Shown in pieces: positions 34,495 through 43,747 of a stretch of DNA of 64,000 bases. The notes under the pieces are model-generated. The model saw only the letters and a list, made by a program, of their open reading frames with translations. It did no database searches and had not been told where the DNA came from. How positions within the stretch are numbered: the first letter of the stretch is position 1; the number at the start of each line of letters is the position of its first letter. The translations under genes were made by a program, and so were the position numbers. This DNA is from Alphaproteobacteria bacterium (GTDB lineage Bacteria > Myxococcota_A > UBA796 > GCA-2862545): assembly GCA_020632885.1 (NCBI GenBank), contig JACKEQ010000014.1, positions 83,620 to 147,619 of the forward strand, read 5' to 3'.

Positions 34495-35199
34495 ATGATT
34501 CTCTCGTCGCTCATCCTCGCCCTCACGGGCTGCTACATCGAGGTCGACCGTCCCTTCGACGACGACTGCAACGGCTGCGGCTGGCAGCAGCAGGACCCCG
34601 AGGACCACTCGGACGTCGACAGCGACCTCGACGGCGTGCCCGACTGGTTCGAGGAGTGGTGCCAGACCGACCCCAACGACCCCGACTCGGACGACGACGG
34701 CATCACGGACGGCGCCGAGGACCCCGATGGGGATGGGTACACGAACGCCGAGGAGGCCGTCGACTGCACGGATCCCCTCGACCCCGACTCCAACCCCGGC
34801 AACGTGCCGGCACCGCCGACCTCCAACCCCGACGGCGACGACGACGGCGACGGGCTCACGAACGGCGAGGAGGACGACCTCGGCACCGACCCGAACGACC
34901 CCGACACCGACGGCGACGGCGTGAACGACGGCGTGGAGCACGATCACGGCTGTGATCCCACAGACCCCGACACCGACGACGACGGTGTGAACGACGGCGA
35001 CGAGGGCACGCTGGGCACGGATCCCAACGACCCCGACACCGACGACGACGGCATGCTGGACGGGGAGGAGCCCCCGCGCGGCACGGACCCCCTCAACCCC
35101 GACACGGACGGGGACGGCGAGTGCGACGGTGTGGAGGTGGAGTGCAACAGCTCCCCCCTCGACCCTTGGCTGACCTGCGAGAACGCCTGCCCGGCGTGA
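34495..35199 (+). CDS. Lipoprotein with thrombospondin type-3-like calcium repeats
   Basis: The protein has 234 residues. MILSSLILALTGCYIEV is a lipoprotein signal with Cys at residue 13. The remainder is a ladder of Asp-rich repeats of the form D-x-D-x-D-G-x-x-D-x-x-E-x-x-x-G-T-D-P-x-x-P-D, for example near 78-95 and from about 150 to the end, typical of TSP type-3 or OmpA-linker calcium repeats. It ends with a Cys-containing tail (LTCENACPA). It probably binds calcium and forms a stiff rod at the surface. GGAGG lies five bases before the ATG. No C-terminal OmpA or sorting domain is present, so the repeats are the whole protein. Confidence 0.85.
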   Translation: MILSSLILALTGCYIEVDRPFDDDCNGCGWQQQDPEDHSDVDSDLDGVPDWFEEWCQTDPNDPDSDDDGITDGAEDPDGDGYTNAEEAVDCTDPLDPDSNPGNVPAPPTSNPDGDDDGDGLTNGEEDDLGTDPNDPDTDGDGVNDGVEHDHGCDPTDPDTDDDGVNDGDEGTLGTDPNDPDTDDDGMLDGEEPPRGTDPLNPDTDGDGECDGVEVECNSSPLDPWLTCENACPA

Positions 35200-35235
35200 G
35201 CTTGCCCGAGGGGTCGGCGGACGGTACCGTGGCCC

Positions 35236-36438
35236 ATGGCCTGGACCCGCCTCGCCGACCTCGCGCGTGACATCGCGGGCGACCTCCCCCCGGACCTCGT
35301 GGCGGCCTGGGAAGACCCCGCCGCGCGCACGCCCGACCTCGCCCGCGCCCTGCTCGAGCCCCTGGCCGTGCGGGGCACCGTCGTCTGTTCCGACACGGCG
35401 GGCCTCTCCCGCATGGCGAGCGTCCTGCCCCTCGCCGTGGTGCTGAAGCGCATCGCGGAGCCCCGGGAGCGCATCCATGCCCTCGGCACCGGCCTCGGCG
35501 GTCGGGCCATCGGGACCTGGGTGGCCGACAACTCCGAGATGTTCTACCCACCCGAGGTCCCGCTCGAGCCCCTGCTGGCCGGGATGGTCCGCATCCACGG
35601 CAGCGGGCCCGTGCAGATCGGGTGGTGCGCGCACGTCGGCACGTTCTACGAGGTCGGCGGAGGCCTGTACGGGCCGGACGCCGACCGGGTCGAGACGATC
35701 GCGGAGGTCCACACGTCCGGCGGCGACTCGCTGGTCACCCCGGAGGCCCGCGCCGCCCTCGACCCCACGGGCTTCGTGTTCCGCGAGCGGCAGGCCGGCG
35801 CGTTCGGCAGCGTGCTGGAGGTGCACACCGACCTCCCAGGGCCCGCCCACACGGGCTCGTCGCGCTTCCCGATCCCGTACGACCCCGCCATGCAGGCGCT
35901 CCTCCACGCCCTCGACGAGGCGGACCCCACACCGGTGCTCGAGGCGATCGAGACCCGCCACCGTGCCGTGCGTACGGTGCTGCTCGCCCAACGGGGTGCC
36001 CACGTCCCCGCGCGGTCCCTGGCCGACACGGTGGACGGCCTGTTCCGGGACGCGAGCTTCCAGAGGATCGCGAAGGCCGTGCTCGCCGCGCACACACCGA
36101 GCTGGAACGTCAGCGGCGGGCTCGCCCTGGCGGCCTTCGAGGACGCGTCCGTCGGCCTCGATGCGGCCCGCGCCCTCCGGTCCGCCACGCGCGACGCCGG
36201 GCTGACCGTGAGCATCGGGATCGACCGCGGAGACACGTATGTCTTCCCCATGCCGGGCGGGCGTACCGAGCTCGCTGGCGACCCCGTGAACCGCGCGTCG
36301 AAGCTCGCCGAGGACCTCGGGCACCCCGGGGATCTGCTGGTGGCGGGCCGGGTGGTCCCGGACGGGATCCCCGGTGCGGAGCGCGTCCGCTACGCCATCA
36401 GCGGGATCGGGCTCGAGGGCTGGCGCCTACCGGACTGA
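35236..36438 (+). CDS. Degenerate tandem class III cyclase-like protein
   Basis: The protein has 400 residues. Each half follows the cyclase homology domain layout without the metal-binding Asp pair. First half: GTVVCSDTAGLSRM (cf. V-x-F-x-D-I-x-G-F-T), VQIGWCAHVGTFY (cf. R-x-G-x-H-x-G), GGLYGPDADRVETIAEV, then SLVTPEARAAL. Second half: ALAAFEDASVGLDAARAL, LTVSIGIDRGDTY, LAGDPVNRASKLAEDL and GDLLVAGRVVPDG. The first half keeps one Asp; the second has lost both. It may be a nucleotide-binding or regulatory relative. No membrane segment. TACCGT at 35225-35230 ends five bases before ATG, with no ribosome site. Convergent with the Ser/Thr kinase gene. Confidence 0.7.
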   Translation: MAWTRLADLARDIAGDLPPDLVAAWEDPAARTPDLARALLEPLAVRGTVVCSDTAGLSRMASVLPLAVVLKRIAEPRERIHALGTGLGGRAIGTWVADNSEMFYPPEVPLEPLLAGMVRIHGSGPVQIGWCAHVGTFYEVGGGLYGPDADRVETIAEVHTSGGDSLVTPEARAALDPTGFVFRERQAGAFGSVLEVHTDLPGPAHTGSSRFPIPYDPAMQALLHALDEADPTPVLEAIETRHRAVRTVLLAQRGAHVPARSLADTVDGLFRDASFQRIAKAVLAAHTPSWNVSGGLALAAFEDASVGLDAARALRSATRDAGLTVSIGIDRGDTYVFPMPGGRTELAGDPVNRASKLAEDLGHPGDLLVAGRVVPDGIPGAERVRYAISGIGLEGWRLPD

Positions 36439-36445
36439 CCGGTGC

Positions 36446-37969
36446 TCACTTGCACGCCTGCCGCTCGTCGAGGTCGTAGCAGACGAACATGTTGTTGGTC
36501 CCCACGTTCACCGTCCGCTGGAAGACACGGCTCCCGTCCGTGAACTGGACCTGGTAGACGCCCAGCGGCACCTCGACCCGGAGGCGTCCGCGGCCGATCT
36601 CGTCACCGAACTCGATGGTCCCGGACGACGGGCGGACCTCCAGCGTCACCACCGCGAGCCCCGAAGGTTCCGGATCGGGGGCCTCCTTCACGACCGGCTC
36701 GGGACGCGGACGCGGCGCCGTCGACACGGGCGCGACGGACCCACCGCGGACCTCCGCGCGCTCCGGCGTGGTCTCCTCGCCCCAACCGAGCTCCTCCAGA
36801 GGCTCGGCGGGCGCTGGCGGGGCGACGACCGGAGCCGTGCCGGCCGGTGCCGGGGTCTGGGGACCCAACGCCACGAGGTAGCCCCCCGAGAGCACCATCC
36901 CCGCGAACCCGACCCCGATCATCACGAACGCGAAGATGGCGATCCCCGCGAGCGGCACGAGCCACACGGCCTTCGGTTGCTGACGGTGACCGGCCGTGGT
37001 GAGGTGGGCCACCGGCGCGGGCCGCGACAGCGTGGGGTTCGACATGTCCAGCGGGTTCTCGGAGAGGATCGTGGGCACGAAGGCCGCGCGCTCCTTCTCG
37101 AGGGAGATGCCGAGGGGCGGGGTGTCGGGCGGGTTCTCCGGGAGCCCGGGCAGGACCTCCTCCAGGGCCTTGCGGAAGGCCGTGGCGTCCTCGTACCGGT
37201 CGTTCGGATCGTAGCGGGTGGCCTTCTGGATGATCGGCTTGAAGACCTCGGGCACGTCCTTGTAGAGCTTCTCGTAGATCTCCCGGTTGTACAGATCGAA
37301 CGGGTCGGTGCCCGTGAGCATGTTGTAGAGCGTGCACCCCGCCGCGAACACGTCCGCCCGCGCGTCCACGCTCTTCGCGTCGTTGCGCTGCTCGGGCGCC
37401 ATGTAGGCCCAGGTGCCGATCACGGCGCCCGTGCGCGTGGTGGAGGTCTCGGAGGCCTGGGCGATGCCGAAGTCCGTGACCTTCGGCGTGCCCTCGCCGT
37501 CGACCAGGATGTTGTGGGGCTTCACGTCGCGATGGACGATCCCCTGTGCGTGCGCCGCACCGAGCCCGGCCAGCAGCGCGATGCCCACCTCGCATGCCAT
37601 GCGCTGCGGCAGGGGTCCGAACGCGGCCATCCGGTCGGCCACCGAGCCGCCTTCGATGAGCTCCATCACCAGGTACGCGAAGGCCCCGTCGTCCGCGACG
37701 TCGTGCACCAGCACCACGTTCTTGTGGTGGAGCTTGGCCATGGTGCGCGCTTCGTTGAAGAACCGCTGCCGGGCGAGATCGTCGAGCTCGGGCTTGAGGA
37801 CCTTGACCGCGCGGTGGCACTCGAGCCGCGTGTCGAGCGCGCGGTACACCAGCGCCATCCCGCCTGCACCGAGGAGCTCGATAGGCTGATAGCGGCCATG
37901 TCCGAGGGCTGGAGCGACCTGTTGCGTCAACGAGAGGTCCGTCAGAGAGAGAACGAGACGCCCCATCAT
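36446..37969 (-). CDS. Transmembrane Ser/Thr protein kinase with C-terminal PEGA-like domain
   Basis: The protein has 507 residues. Kinase domain: GAGGMALVY (34-42), Lys56 in HRAVKVL, IVHRDVKPHN (144-153), TDFGIA (165-170) and YMAPEQRND (189-197); all catalytic residues are present. A membrane helix follows at about 345-375, then a Pro/Glu-rich stretch and a small C-terminal beta domain (VTLEVRPSSGTIEFG, PLGVYQVQFTDG) of the PEGA type with Cys residues near the end. This is the standard bacterial receptor-kinase layout. ATG 37969 is the first of two adjacent Met codons. The gene diverges from the giant pseudokinase gene with 125 bp between, so shared regulation and interaction are plausible. 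Confidence 0.92.
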   Translation of the reverse strand: MMGRLVLSLTDLSLTQQVAPALGHGRYQPIELLGAGGMALVYRALDTRLECHRAVKVLKPELDDLARQRFFNEARTMAKLHHKNVVLVHDVADDGAFAYLVMELIEGGSVADRMAAFGPLPQRMACEVGIALLAGLGAAHAQGIVHRDVKPHNILVDGEGTPKVTDFGIAQASETSTTRTGAVIGTWAYMAPEQRNDAKSVDARADVFAAGCTLYNMLTGTDPFDLYNREIYEKLYKDVPEVFKPIIQKATRYDPNDRYEDATAFRKALEEVLPGLPENPPDTPPLGISLEKERAAFVPTILSENPLDMSNPTLSRPAPVAHLTTAGHRQQPKAVWLVPLAGIAIFAFVMIGVGFAGMVLSGGYLVALGPQTPAPAGTAPVVAPPAPAEPLEELGWGEETTPERAEVRGGSVAPVSTAPRPRPEPVVKEAPDPEPSGLAVVTLEVRPSSGTIEFGDEIGRGRLRVEVPLGVYQVQFTDGSRVFQRTVNVGTNNMFVCYDLDERQACK

Positions 37970-38094
37970 ACACGGCTGCCACCCTCGCGTGGAGGGTCTC
38001 GCAGAGGGCTCCTCCTCCTGTACAATGGCGCCCGAGGAGCGAAGCGACGGCACCGCACATCGTCGAAGGACCAGGTTCCAGGTTGGAGCACGCG

Positions 38095-41000
38095 ATGCCG
38101 CCGGGTGGCGGCATCGAGGTGGTCTTCGACGCCTCGCTGCGCGACCACGCCAGCCTCCGCAACGGCATCGCATCGTTCGAAGGGTTCGCGCGATCGCCCG
38201 GAACTCCGCTCGTGGCTCCCCTCGACGACTGGTCGCTCGAGGAGGCCCGCTTCGCGTACGCCACGGACGCCCCCGTCACGCTCGCGGAGATCCTCGCCGC
38301 CCAGCGGGCACGCGGCGAGCCCTGCGGGGTGCGAGCGGCCCTCGAGACCCTGCAGGGCGTGGTCGCCGCGCTCACCGCAGCCCGGCCGGCGGCCCAGCGC
38401 GCGGGTCTGCAGGCGCACGGCAACCTGAATCCCTGGCGCATCGCCATCCGCGAGGACGGCACGCCCACCCTGCTCGGCTACGGGCTGCCCGACGTCGAGC
38501 TCTTCGCGTACCTCGACGAGCAGCAGCCCGGCGTGTCGATCGACACCCTGCGCTACGCACCTCCCGAGCGGCTCGACGACCAGGAGGAGGACCCCCGGTC
38601 GGACCTCTACACCCTGGCCGTCGTGGCCGCCGAGATGATGCTCGGTCGGCCGGTGTTCGACGGAACGCCCACCTCCGTCGCCGAGCGCGTCATCCGCGGC
38701 GACGCCCCCGAGCTGATCGAGGCCATCGGGGGGCACCTCGGCGAGGCGATCCTCGACCTCCTCTGCGTGGCCACCGAGCTCGACCGGTCCGAGCGGTTCG
38801 CGAGCCTCGGCGAGTTCCAGCGCCAGGCGGCCACCCTGCGGGGCGACGGTCCCACGCTCCGCGACCTCGTCTCGCGCACGCTGGCCCAGCGCTCGTCCTC
38901 CAGCGCCGCCCCGTCCGCAGAACCGGCAGCACGCCCGGCCCGCCAGGCCGAAGACCGCACGCTGGTCCCAGCCGTGCCTCCCCTCCCCGCCTCGCCCACC
39001 CTCGACCAGGTGCGCGACCACGCGCGCGCCATCGTCGATCGCGCGAGCCAGCTCACCGAGCAGGCCGTCGCGATGCAGAACATCGCGGAGCAGCGCGCCG
39101 AGGGTGCCCCCGCGGTGCGCCCGCTCATCCGCCGTCTCTCGGACGCCGTGTCGCGCGCCCAGAAGGCGTCTTCGTCCACCGCCAGCACCGCGAGGCTCGT
39201 CGAGCTCGACGACGCCGTGGACGACGCCCTGATCACGCTGGAGATGGTGCGCAGCGCGGAGACCCTCTGCGAGGGCGCCACGCGCGGTGCTCTCGAGGTC
39301 CTCGAGGCCATCCAGAGCGAGCTGGACGAGGCCCGGGCCGAGGCCGACCTCCTGGAGCGCGCCCGGCGCCAGGCCGACGAGGCGGCCACCCGCGCCGAGC
39401 AGTCCGCCGACGAGGCGGAGTCCGCCGCCACCGCGCTCGAGGCGGCGTACGCGGCTGGATCCCTGTCCACCGACGGCGCCCGTGAGCGCGTCGCCACCGC
39501 CCGGTCTCGGGCGGAGGGTGCACGATCCGCGGCACGGCGCGCCCGCAACGCCCACCACACGTCCCAGCGCCAGGGTCGCGGCGCGGACGCGATGCGCGAC
39601 GCCGACAACGCGCGGGCCCTCGCGGAGGAGGCCTCCCAGGCCACGGCCGCCATCCAGAGGGTCGCCAAGCAGCTCGCCTCCGAGCAACAGGACGCCCTCG
39701 ACGAGATCGCGGCGAACATCCGGGCGGAGGTCGCCCGGGCACGCAGCGGGGCCGTCGCCGCCGAACGTTCCCTCCAGCGCGCGTCCGCGGCCACCGCCGA
39801 GACCGGCATCCCGGCCATCGAGGTCCAGCTCCAGGCGCTCGAGCGCTACGCGCGGGCCGCCGAATCCGCCGCGGAACGCTGCGAGCGCGAGGGAGAGGCC
39901 GCGCTCGCGGGGGAGCTCGCCAGCCACCGGATGGGCGAGCTGGAGGCCGCCCTCGTGTCGGTCCGCATGGCCGCCGAGCTCGCGCTCTCCCAGTCCGAGG
40001 AGGCGTCGGGCGTCTGCGACCGGATCGTCTCCCGCGCCGGGGAGGCCGCCCGTCACGCCGCGGCCGTGAGCAAGCTCCGCGCGGAGGCCGACGCGCTCGG
40101 CACCCGCCTCGAGGAGTCGCGATCCGAGGTGGCCCGCGTGTGGTCGGCCCTGGAGACCGACACCGCCGAGGTCACCGGTCGGATCGCCCGCGACGCCGTG
40201 CAGGTCGCTCAGCGTGCATCCGAGAAGGTCGAAGAGCTGGCGCGTGGGGCCCGCACCCGGTCGTCGGGTCTGGAGCACAGCGACGACGTCCAGTTCCTCG
40301 AGGAGCGTGTCGCCGACCTCCGGACCGCCGTGGACGAGCTGGAGGAGCGCGCGCGCAAGGCCGTGTCGCGATGCCGGGAGGCCCGGGGAGCCGCATCGCG
40401 CGAGCTCGAGGAGATCGCCGAGCGGCATCGGGAGCAGCGCGAGCTCGAGGACGCCATCGACGAAGCGCGCCAGCGTGCCGAGCGCTGCCGTCAGGCTGTC
40501 ACCGAGGCCTGGGAGGCCTACCACGAGACCGCGTCCGTGCTGGCGGCCGCCGGGCTGGAGGGCCTCGACGACCTGCGGGTGCGGGCCTACGAGATCATCG
40601 ACATCGCGGAGTTCCAGGCCGGTGAGGCGGACGCCGCGGCCGCCGCGGCGACCGAGCAGCGCGACATCCACGAGGCCCGCTCCCACGGCTCCACCGCGGC
40701 GAGCTTCGAGGAGCGCATCCGCGAGGATCTGCCCGAGGCCCTCCAGATCCTGAACACCATCCGGTCGCGCGCCACGGCCGAGATCCAGGCCCTCGAGATG
40801 GCCCGCCGCGAGATCGCGGACGCCCTCGACAGCGCGCGCGACGCCGTCCGCGCCATCGAGGAGATGCGGGTCTCGGGCACCGAAGCCGCCCGGGACTGGA
40901 CCGGCGACCCCGCCGTCCGCCTGGCCCTCGATCAGCTCCTCGAGCTCTCGGCACCCCTGGACGACGCGCTGGCGTCCGTCCAGTCCGCCGACACCCAGGT

Positions 41001-43731
41001 CCGCGCGGCTGAAGATGCTGCGTCCGCCCAGGCTCTCGTGCCCCAGACGGCCGCCGCCGTGCGCGGGCTCGTCGCGGCCCGCGAGCGCGCGGAGGCCATC
41101 TCCGCCGCCCTCGACAAGGCCGTGCGTACGGCGCGGGCGGAGATCGAGACCCGCGAGAACGCCACGCGCACGATCAAGAACGCCGTGGAGACCGTCCGGG
41201 CCATGGAGGCCCAGCTCGCCGAGCGCAGCGAGCGCCTCTTCGCGGCCATCGAGCGCCACCTGGCGTCCAGCGAGCCCGTCAGGCGGGCGCGGAAGCGCAT
41301 GCGGAAGGCCGTGGATCAGGTCGGCGAGGCCCACGACATCATCGCCCGCGCGTCCCGCGCCATCCCGCAGGCCCCCACGGCCTCGGCGGCCCAGCAGCTC
41401 CAGAGCCAGGTCGAGGAGCAGATCACGCGGGTCGAGCGCCTCCTGGAGGCCGCGACCGAGGCCGAGAGCCAGGGGATCACGGCGGCCGAGCAGGAGGCCG
41501 CCGACCGGGTGGAGTCCGAGCGCCGACGCCTCACGCACGCCCGGTCCTCCGCGCTCTCGCACCTCAACACGGCGAAGGCGGCCGCCGCCAAGAGCGTCGT
41601 GCTGATGAAGGAGTCGCGCGACGAGCTGGCCGAGCAGGACGACCCCGCCGTCCGCGACCTCCACGACCAGGCCCGCGAGTGGGTCCGAAAGGCCCGGAAC
41701 GCCGCCACGACGGCCCTCGGGGCCGCCCGTCGTTGCCAGCGCGCCGCCACGGCCGACGAGGCGATGTCCCACGAGGCCCAGGCGGCGAGCCTCGCGGCGG
41801 ACGCCCACGCCGCCGTCCTGCAGGCCCGCAACCTCCTCCAGGAGGCCATCGACCTCGCACGCCGCCAGGCCGAGGAGGCCGAAGCCCTCCAGAACATCAA
41901 GGCGGAGGTTCAGAACATCGTCGCCACCATCGCCGACGGCGTCGCGCGGGCCCGGGAGCACGCGTCCGCCGTGGTGGAGGTCACCGCCGTCTCGTCCGAC
42001 GAGGAGACCCTCGCCACGGTGAGCCATGCCGAGGATCTGCTCGGCGCCGTGAAGCTCGCGGCCGCCAAGATCGACGCAGCGGCGCCGATGGCCCTAGAGG
42101 CCGAGAGCGTGGAGGTCGCCCACGGGCTCCTGAACACGTGCCGGATGGCGCTGGAGCGCGTGGACACCGGCATCGGAGAGCTGATCGGGCTCGTCCAGCG
42201 CGCCCAGACGCTCCTCGGGCAGGAGGAGGAGCGCGCGGCCACCCGCCTGTCGGACGCCCGCAAGGAGGCCGAGGCGCCCGCCCGGGAGGCGCGGGCCATC
42301 GCGGAGAAGGCGATGGGCTGGGTCGCCGCCGGAGAGCGGGCGGCAGACGGGTCGGTGCTCGAGGGCGTCCAGCTCGCCCTGGAGGCCCTGCGCCGCGAGG
42401 CGCTCGCGGTCGGCGAGGCGGCCGCCCGGGCCGAGAAGGAGGCGGCCCCGGCGAAGAAGGCCACCGATCCCGCCAGCGCCCGCGGCATCGGCGTCAAGGT
42501 GGAGCGCGCCGCCGAGGAGGCACGCCAGGCCGCCGAGCGCACGCGGAAGGCCCTCGACTCGGTCCGCTCCGAGGTCGAAGCGGCCGCCCAGCTCGACCGG
42601 GACGCCCAACAGTTCCGGATCCGCGCTGCCGAGGCCGCCGCGGCTGCGGAGATCTGCGCGTCCGACGCTGCCGGGGTCGCCGAGGCCCTCGAGAAGGCGA
42701 TCTCCGAGTCCGGGGTCACGGACGACGAGGTCGCCACGGCGTTCCGGGAGGTGAAGCGCTCGGCGAAGGCGATCACCACGGCGGCGGCCCAGGCGTTCGA
42801 GCAGACCGAGTCCGCCGTGCAGGTCGCCAGCCTCGAGGGCGTGCAGGAGGCCACAGCCGCGGTGGAGGCCCGACGCGCCGAAGCGGAGCGGCTCCTGGCC
42901 GAGCTCCGGAAGCAGGACCGCCACTGCCGCGAGCTCCTCGACACCGTGAAGCGCAAGAGCCGCGACGAGGCCAAGCGCAGCAAGGACGAGGCGCTGCGCG
43001 CCCGGCTCAGGCGGAAGCGCAACGAGAGCACGGCCATCAAGCGGGAGGAGCTGCGCCGCCAGTTCCTCACCGAGCGCGACGAGCCCGAGAAGCCCAACCT
43101 CTCCGAGCTTCGCGAGCGCCTCCGCTCCAGGCGGCGGCCCGAGCCTCCGGCCCGCGAGTCCGGTCCGCCCACCGCGGGTCCCCGACGCCTCGGCGACCGC
43201 CCGCGACGCCGCAGGCCGCCCGGCGACGAAGACAGCCGCATGCCCGAGGACGGCGCGAGCCAGATGCCATCGGACGGCCCGAGCCGCATGCGCCCCGACG
43301 AGCGGAGCCGTCTCCGGTCCGACAGCGCCAGCCGCCTGCGTGCCGACGGCGCCAGCCGCCTGCGGCGCCCCGAGCCCGACAGCAGCAGCCGGATGCGCCC
43401 CGAGGAGGAGGACGCCTCGATGTCCATCTCGGGTGCGGAGGCCCGCAGCCGCTCGGAGGCCGAGCGGGAGGCCAGCCGCATGCGGCGCCTCGAGCGGCGG
43501 CGCCAGCGCGACGGGAGCCCCTCCGATTCGTCGGAGATGCGGCCCCGGGTGTCGACCTCCCGGCGCCCCGAGCCCCGCTCGGAGCCCATGGAGCTCAACG
43601 CGTACGAGCAGACCCAGGTGGGCATCCTGGCGCCCGACGACCTGCAGGAGGCGAGCGACGGCCCGCCGGACCCCCGGCAGGGCGCGGACGCCCTGCTGCG
43701 CAGGCTACGGCGGGGCCGCCGGGAGGACTGA
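38095..43731 (+). CDS. Giant pseudokinase/coiled-coil protein
   Basis: The protein has 1878 residues. Residues 1-270 look like a Ser/Thr kinase fold with broken catalysis: HGNLNPWRI (108-116) in place of H-R-D-L-K-P-x-N-I, LLGYG (126-130) in place of D-F-G, yet YAPPERL (154-160) and RSDLYTLAVVAAEMMLGRPVF (168-188) remain. No Gly-rich loop or active-site Lys is visible. Residues 300-1630 are almost continuous Ala/Glu/Arg-rich coiled coil. The C-terminal 230 residues are Arg/Pro/Ser-rich with repeats such as SRMRPDERSRLRSDSASRLR. No membrane helix. TACAAT at 38021-38026 is a possible -10; GGAG lies six bases before ATG 38095. It may be a scaffold for signalling or cell-structure proteins. Confidence 0.88.
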   Translation: MPPGGGIEVVFDASLRDHASLRNGIASFEGFARSPGTPLVAPLDDWSLEEARFAYATDAPVTLAEILAAQRARGEPCGVRAALETLQGVVAALTAARPAAQRAGLQAHGNLNPWRIAIREDGTPTLLGYGLPDVELFAYLDEQQPGVSIDTLRYAPPERLDDQEEDPRSDLYTLAVVAAEMMLGRPVFDGTPTSVAERVIRGDAPELIEAIGGHLGEAILDLLCVATELDRSERFASLGEFQRQAATLRGDGPTLRDLVSRTLAQRSSSSAAPSAEPAARPARQAEDRTLVPAVPPLPASPTLDQVRDHARAIVDRASQLTEQAVAMQNIAEQRAEGAPAVRPLIRRLSDAVSRAQKASSSTASTARLVELDDAVDDALITLEMVRSAETLCEGATRGALEVLEAIQSELDEARAEADLLERARRQADEAATRAEQSADEAESAATALEAAYAAGSLSTDGARERVATARSRAEGARSAARRARNAHHTSQRQGRGADAMRDADNARALAEEASQATAAIQRVAKQLASEQQDALDEIAANIRAEVARARSGAVAAERSLQRASAATAETGIPAIEVQLQALERYARAAESAAERCEREGEAALAGELASHRMGELEAALVSVRMAAELALSQSEEASGVCDRIVSRAGEAARHAAAVSKLRAEADALGTRLEESRSEVARVWSALETDTAEVTGRIARDAVQVAQRASEKVEELARGARTRSSGLEHSDDVQFLEERVADLRTAVDELEERARKAVSRCREARGAASRELEEIAERHREQRELEDAIDEARQRAERCRQAVTEAWEAYHETASVLAAAGLEGLDDLRVRAYEIIDIAEFQAGEADAAAAAATEQRDIHEARSHGSTAASFEERIREDLPEALQILNTIRSRATAEIQALEMARREIADALDSARDAVRAIEEMRVSGTEAARDWTGDPAVRLALDQLLELSAPLDDALASVQSADTQVRAAEDAASAQALVPQTAAAVRGLVAARERAEAISAALDKAVRTARAEIETRENATRTIKNAVETVRAMEAQLAERSERLFAAIERHLASSEPVRRARKRMRKAVDQVGEAHDIIARASRAIPQAPTASAAQQLQSQVEEQITRVERLLEAATEAESQGITAAEQEAADRVESERRRLTHARSSALSHLNTAKAAAAKSVVLMKESRDELAEQDDPAVRDLHDQAREWVRKARNAATTALGAARRCQRAATADEAMSHEAQAASLAADAHAAVLQARNLLQEAIDLARRQAEEAEALQNIKAEVQNIVATIADGVARAREHASAVVEVTAVSSDEETLATVSHAEDLLGAVKLAAAKIDAAAPMALEAESVEVAHGLLNTCRMALERVDTGIGELIGLVQRAQTLLGQEEERAATRLSDARKEAEAPAREARAIAEKAMGWVAAGERAADGSVLEGVQLALEALRREALAVGEAAARAEKEAAPAKKATDPASARGIGVKVERAAEEARQAAERTRKALDSVRSEVEAAAQLDRDAQQFRIRAAEAAAAAEICASDAAGVAEALEKAISESGVTDDEVATAFREVKRSAKAITTAAAQAFEQTESAVQVASLEGVQEATAAVEARRAEAERLLAELRKQDRHCRELLDTVKRKSRDEAKRSKDEALRARLRRKRNESTAIKREELRRQFLTERDEPEKPNLSELRERLRSRRRPEPPARESGPPTAGPRRLGDRPRRRRPPGDEDSRMPEDGASQMPSDGPSRMRPDERSRLRSDSASRLRADGASRLRRPEPDSSSRMRPEEEDASMSISGAEARSRSEAEREASRMRRLERRRQRDGSPSDSSEMRPRVSTSRRPEPRSEPMELNAYEQTQVGILAPDDLQEASDGPPDPRQGADALLRRLRRGRRED

Positions 43732-43747
43732 CGGCAGACCCGTCAGC

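Noticed and set aside
37966..42027. A 1353-codon minus-strand open frame opposite the coiled-coil gene
   Set aside because: Its translation is Leu/Gly/Arg low complexity with no domain, and it mirrors the regular Ala/Glu codons of the plus-strand coiled coil. Long antisense frames are expected at this GC content.
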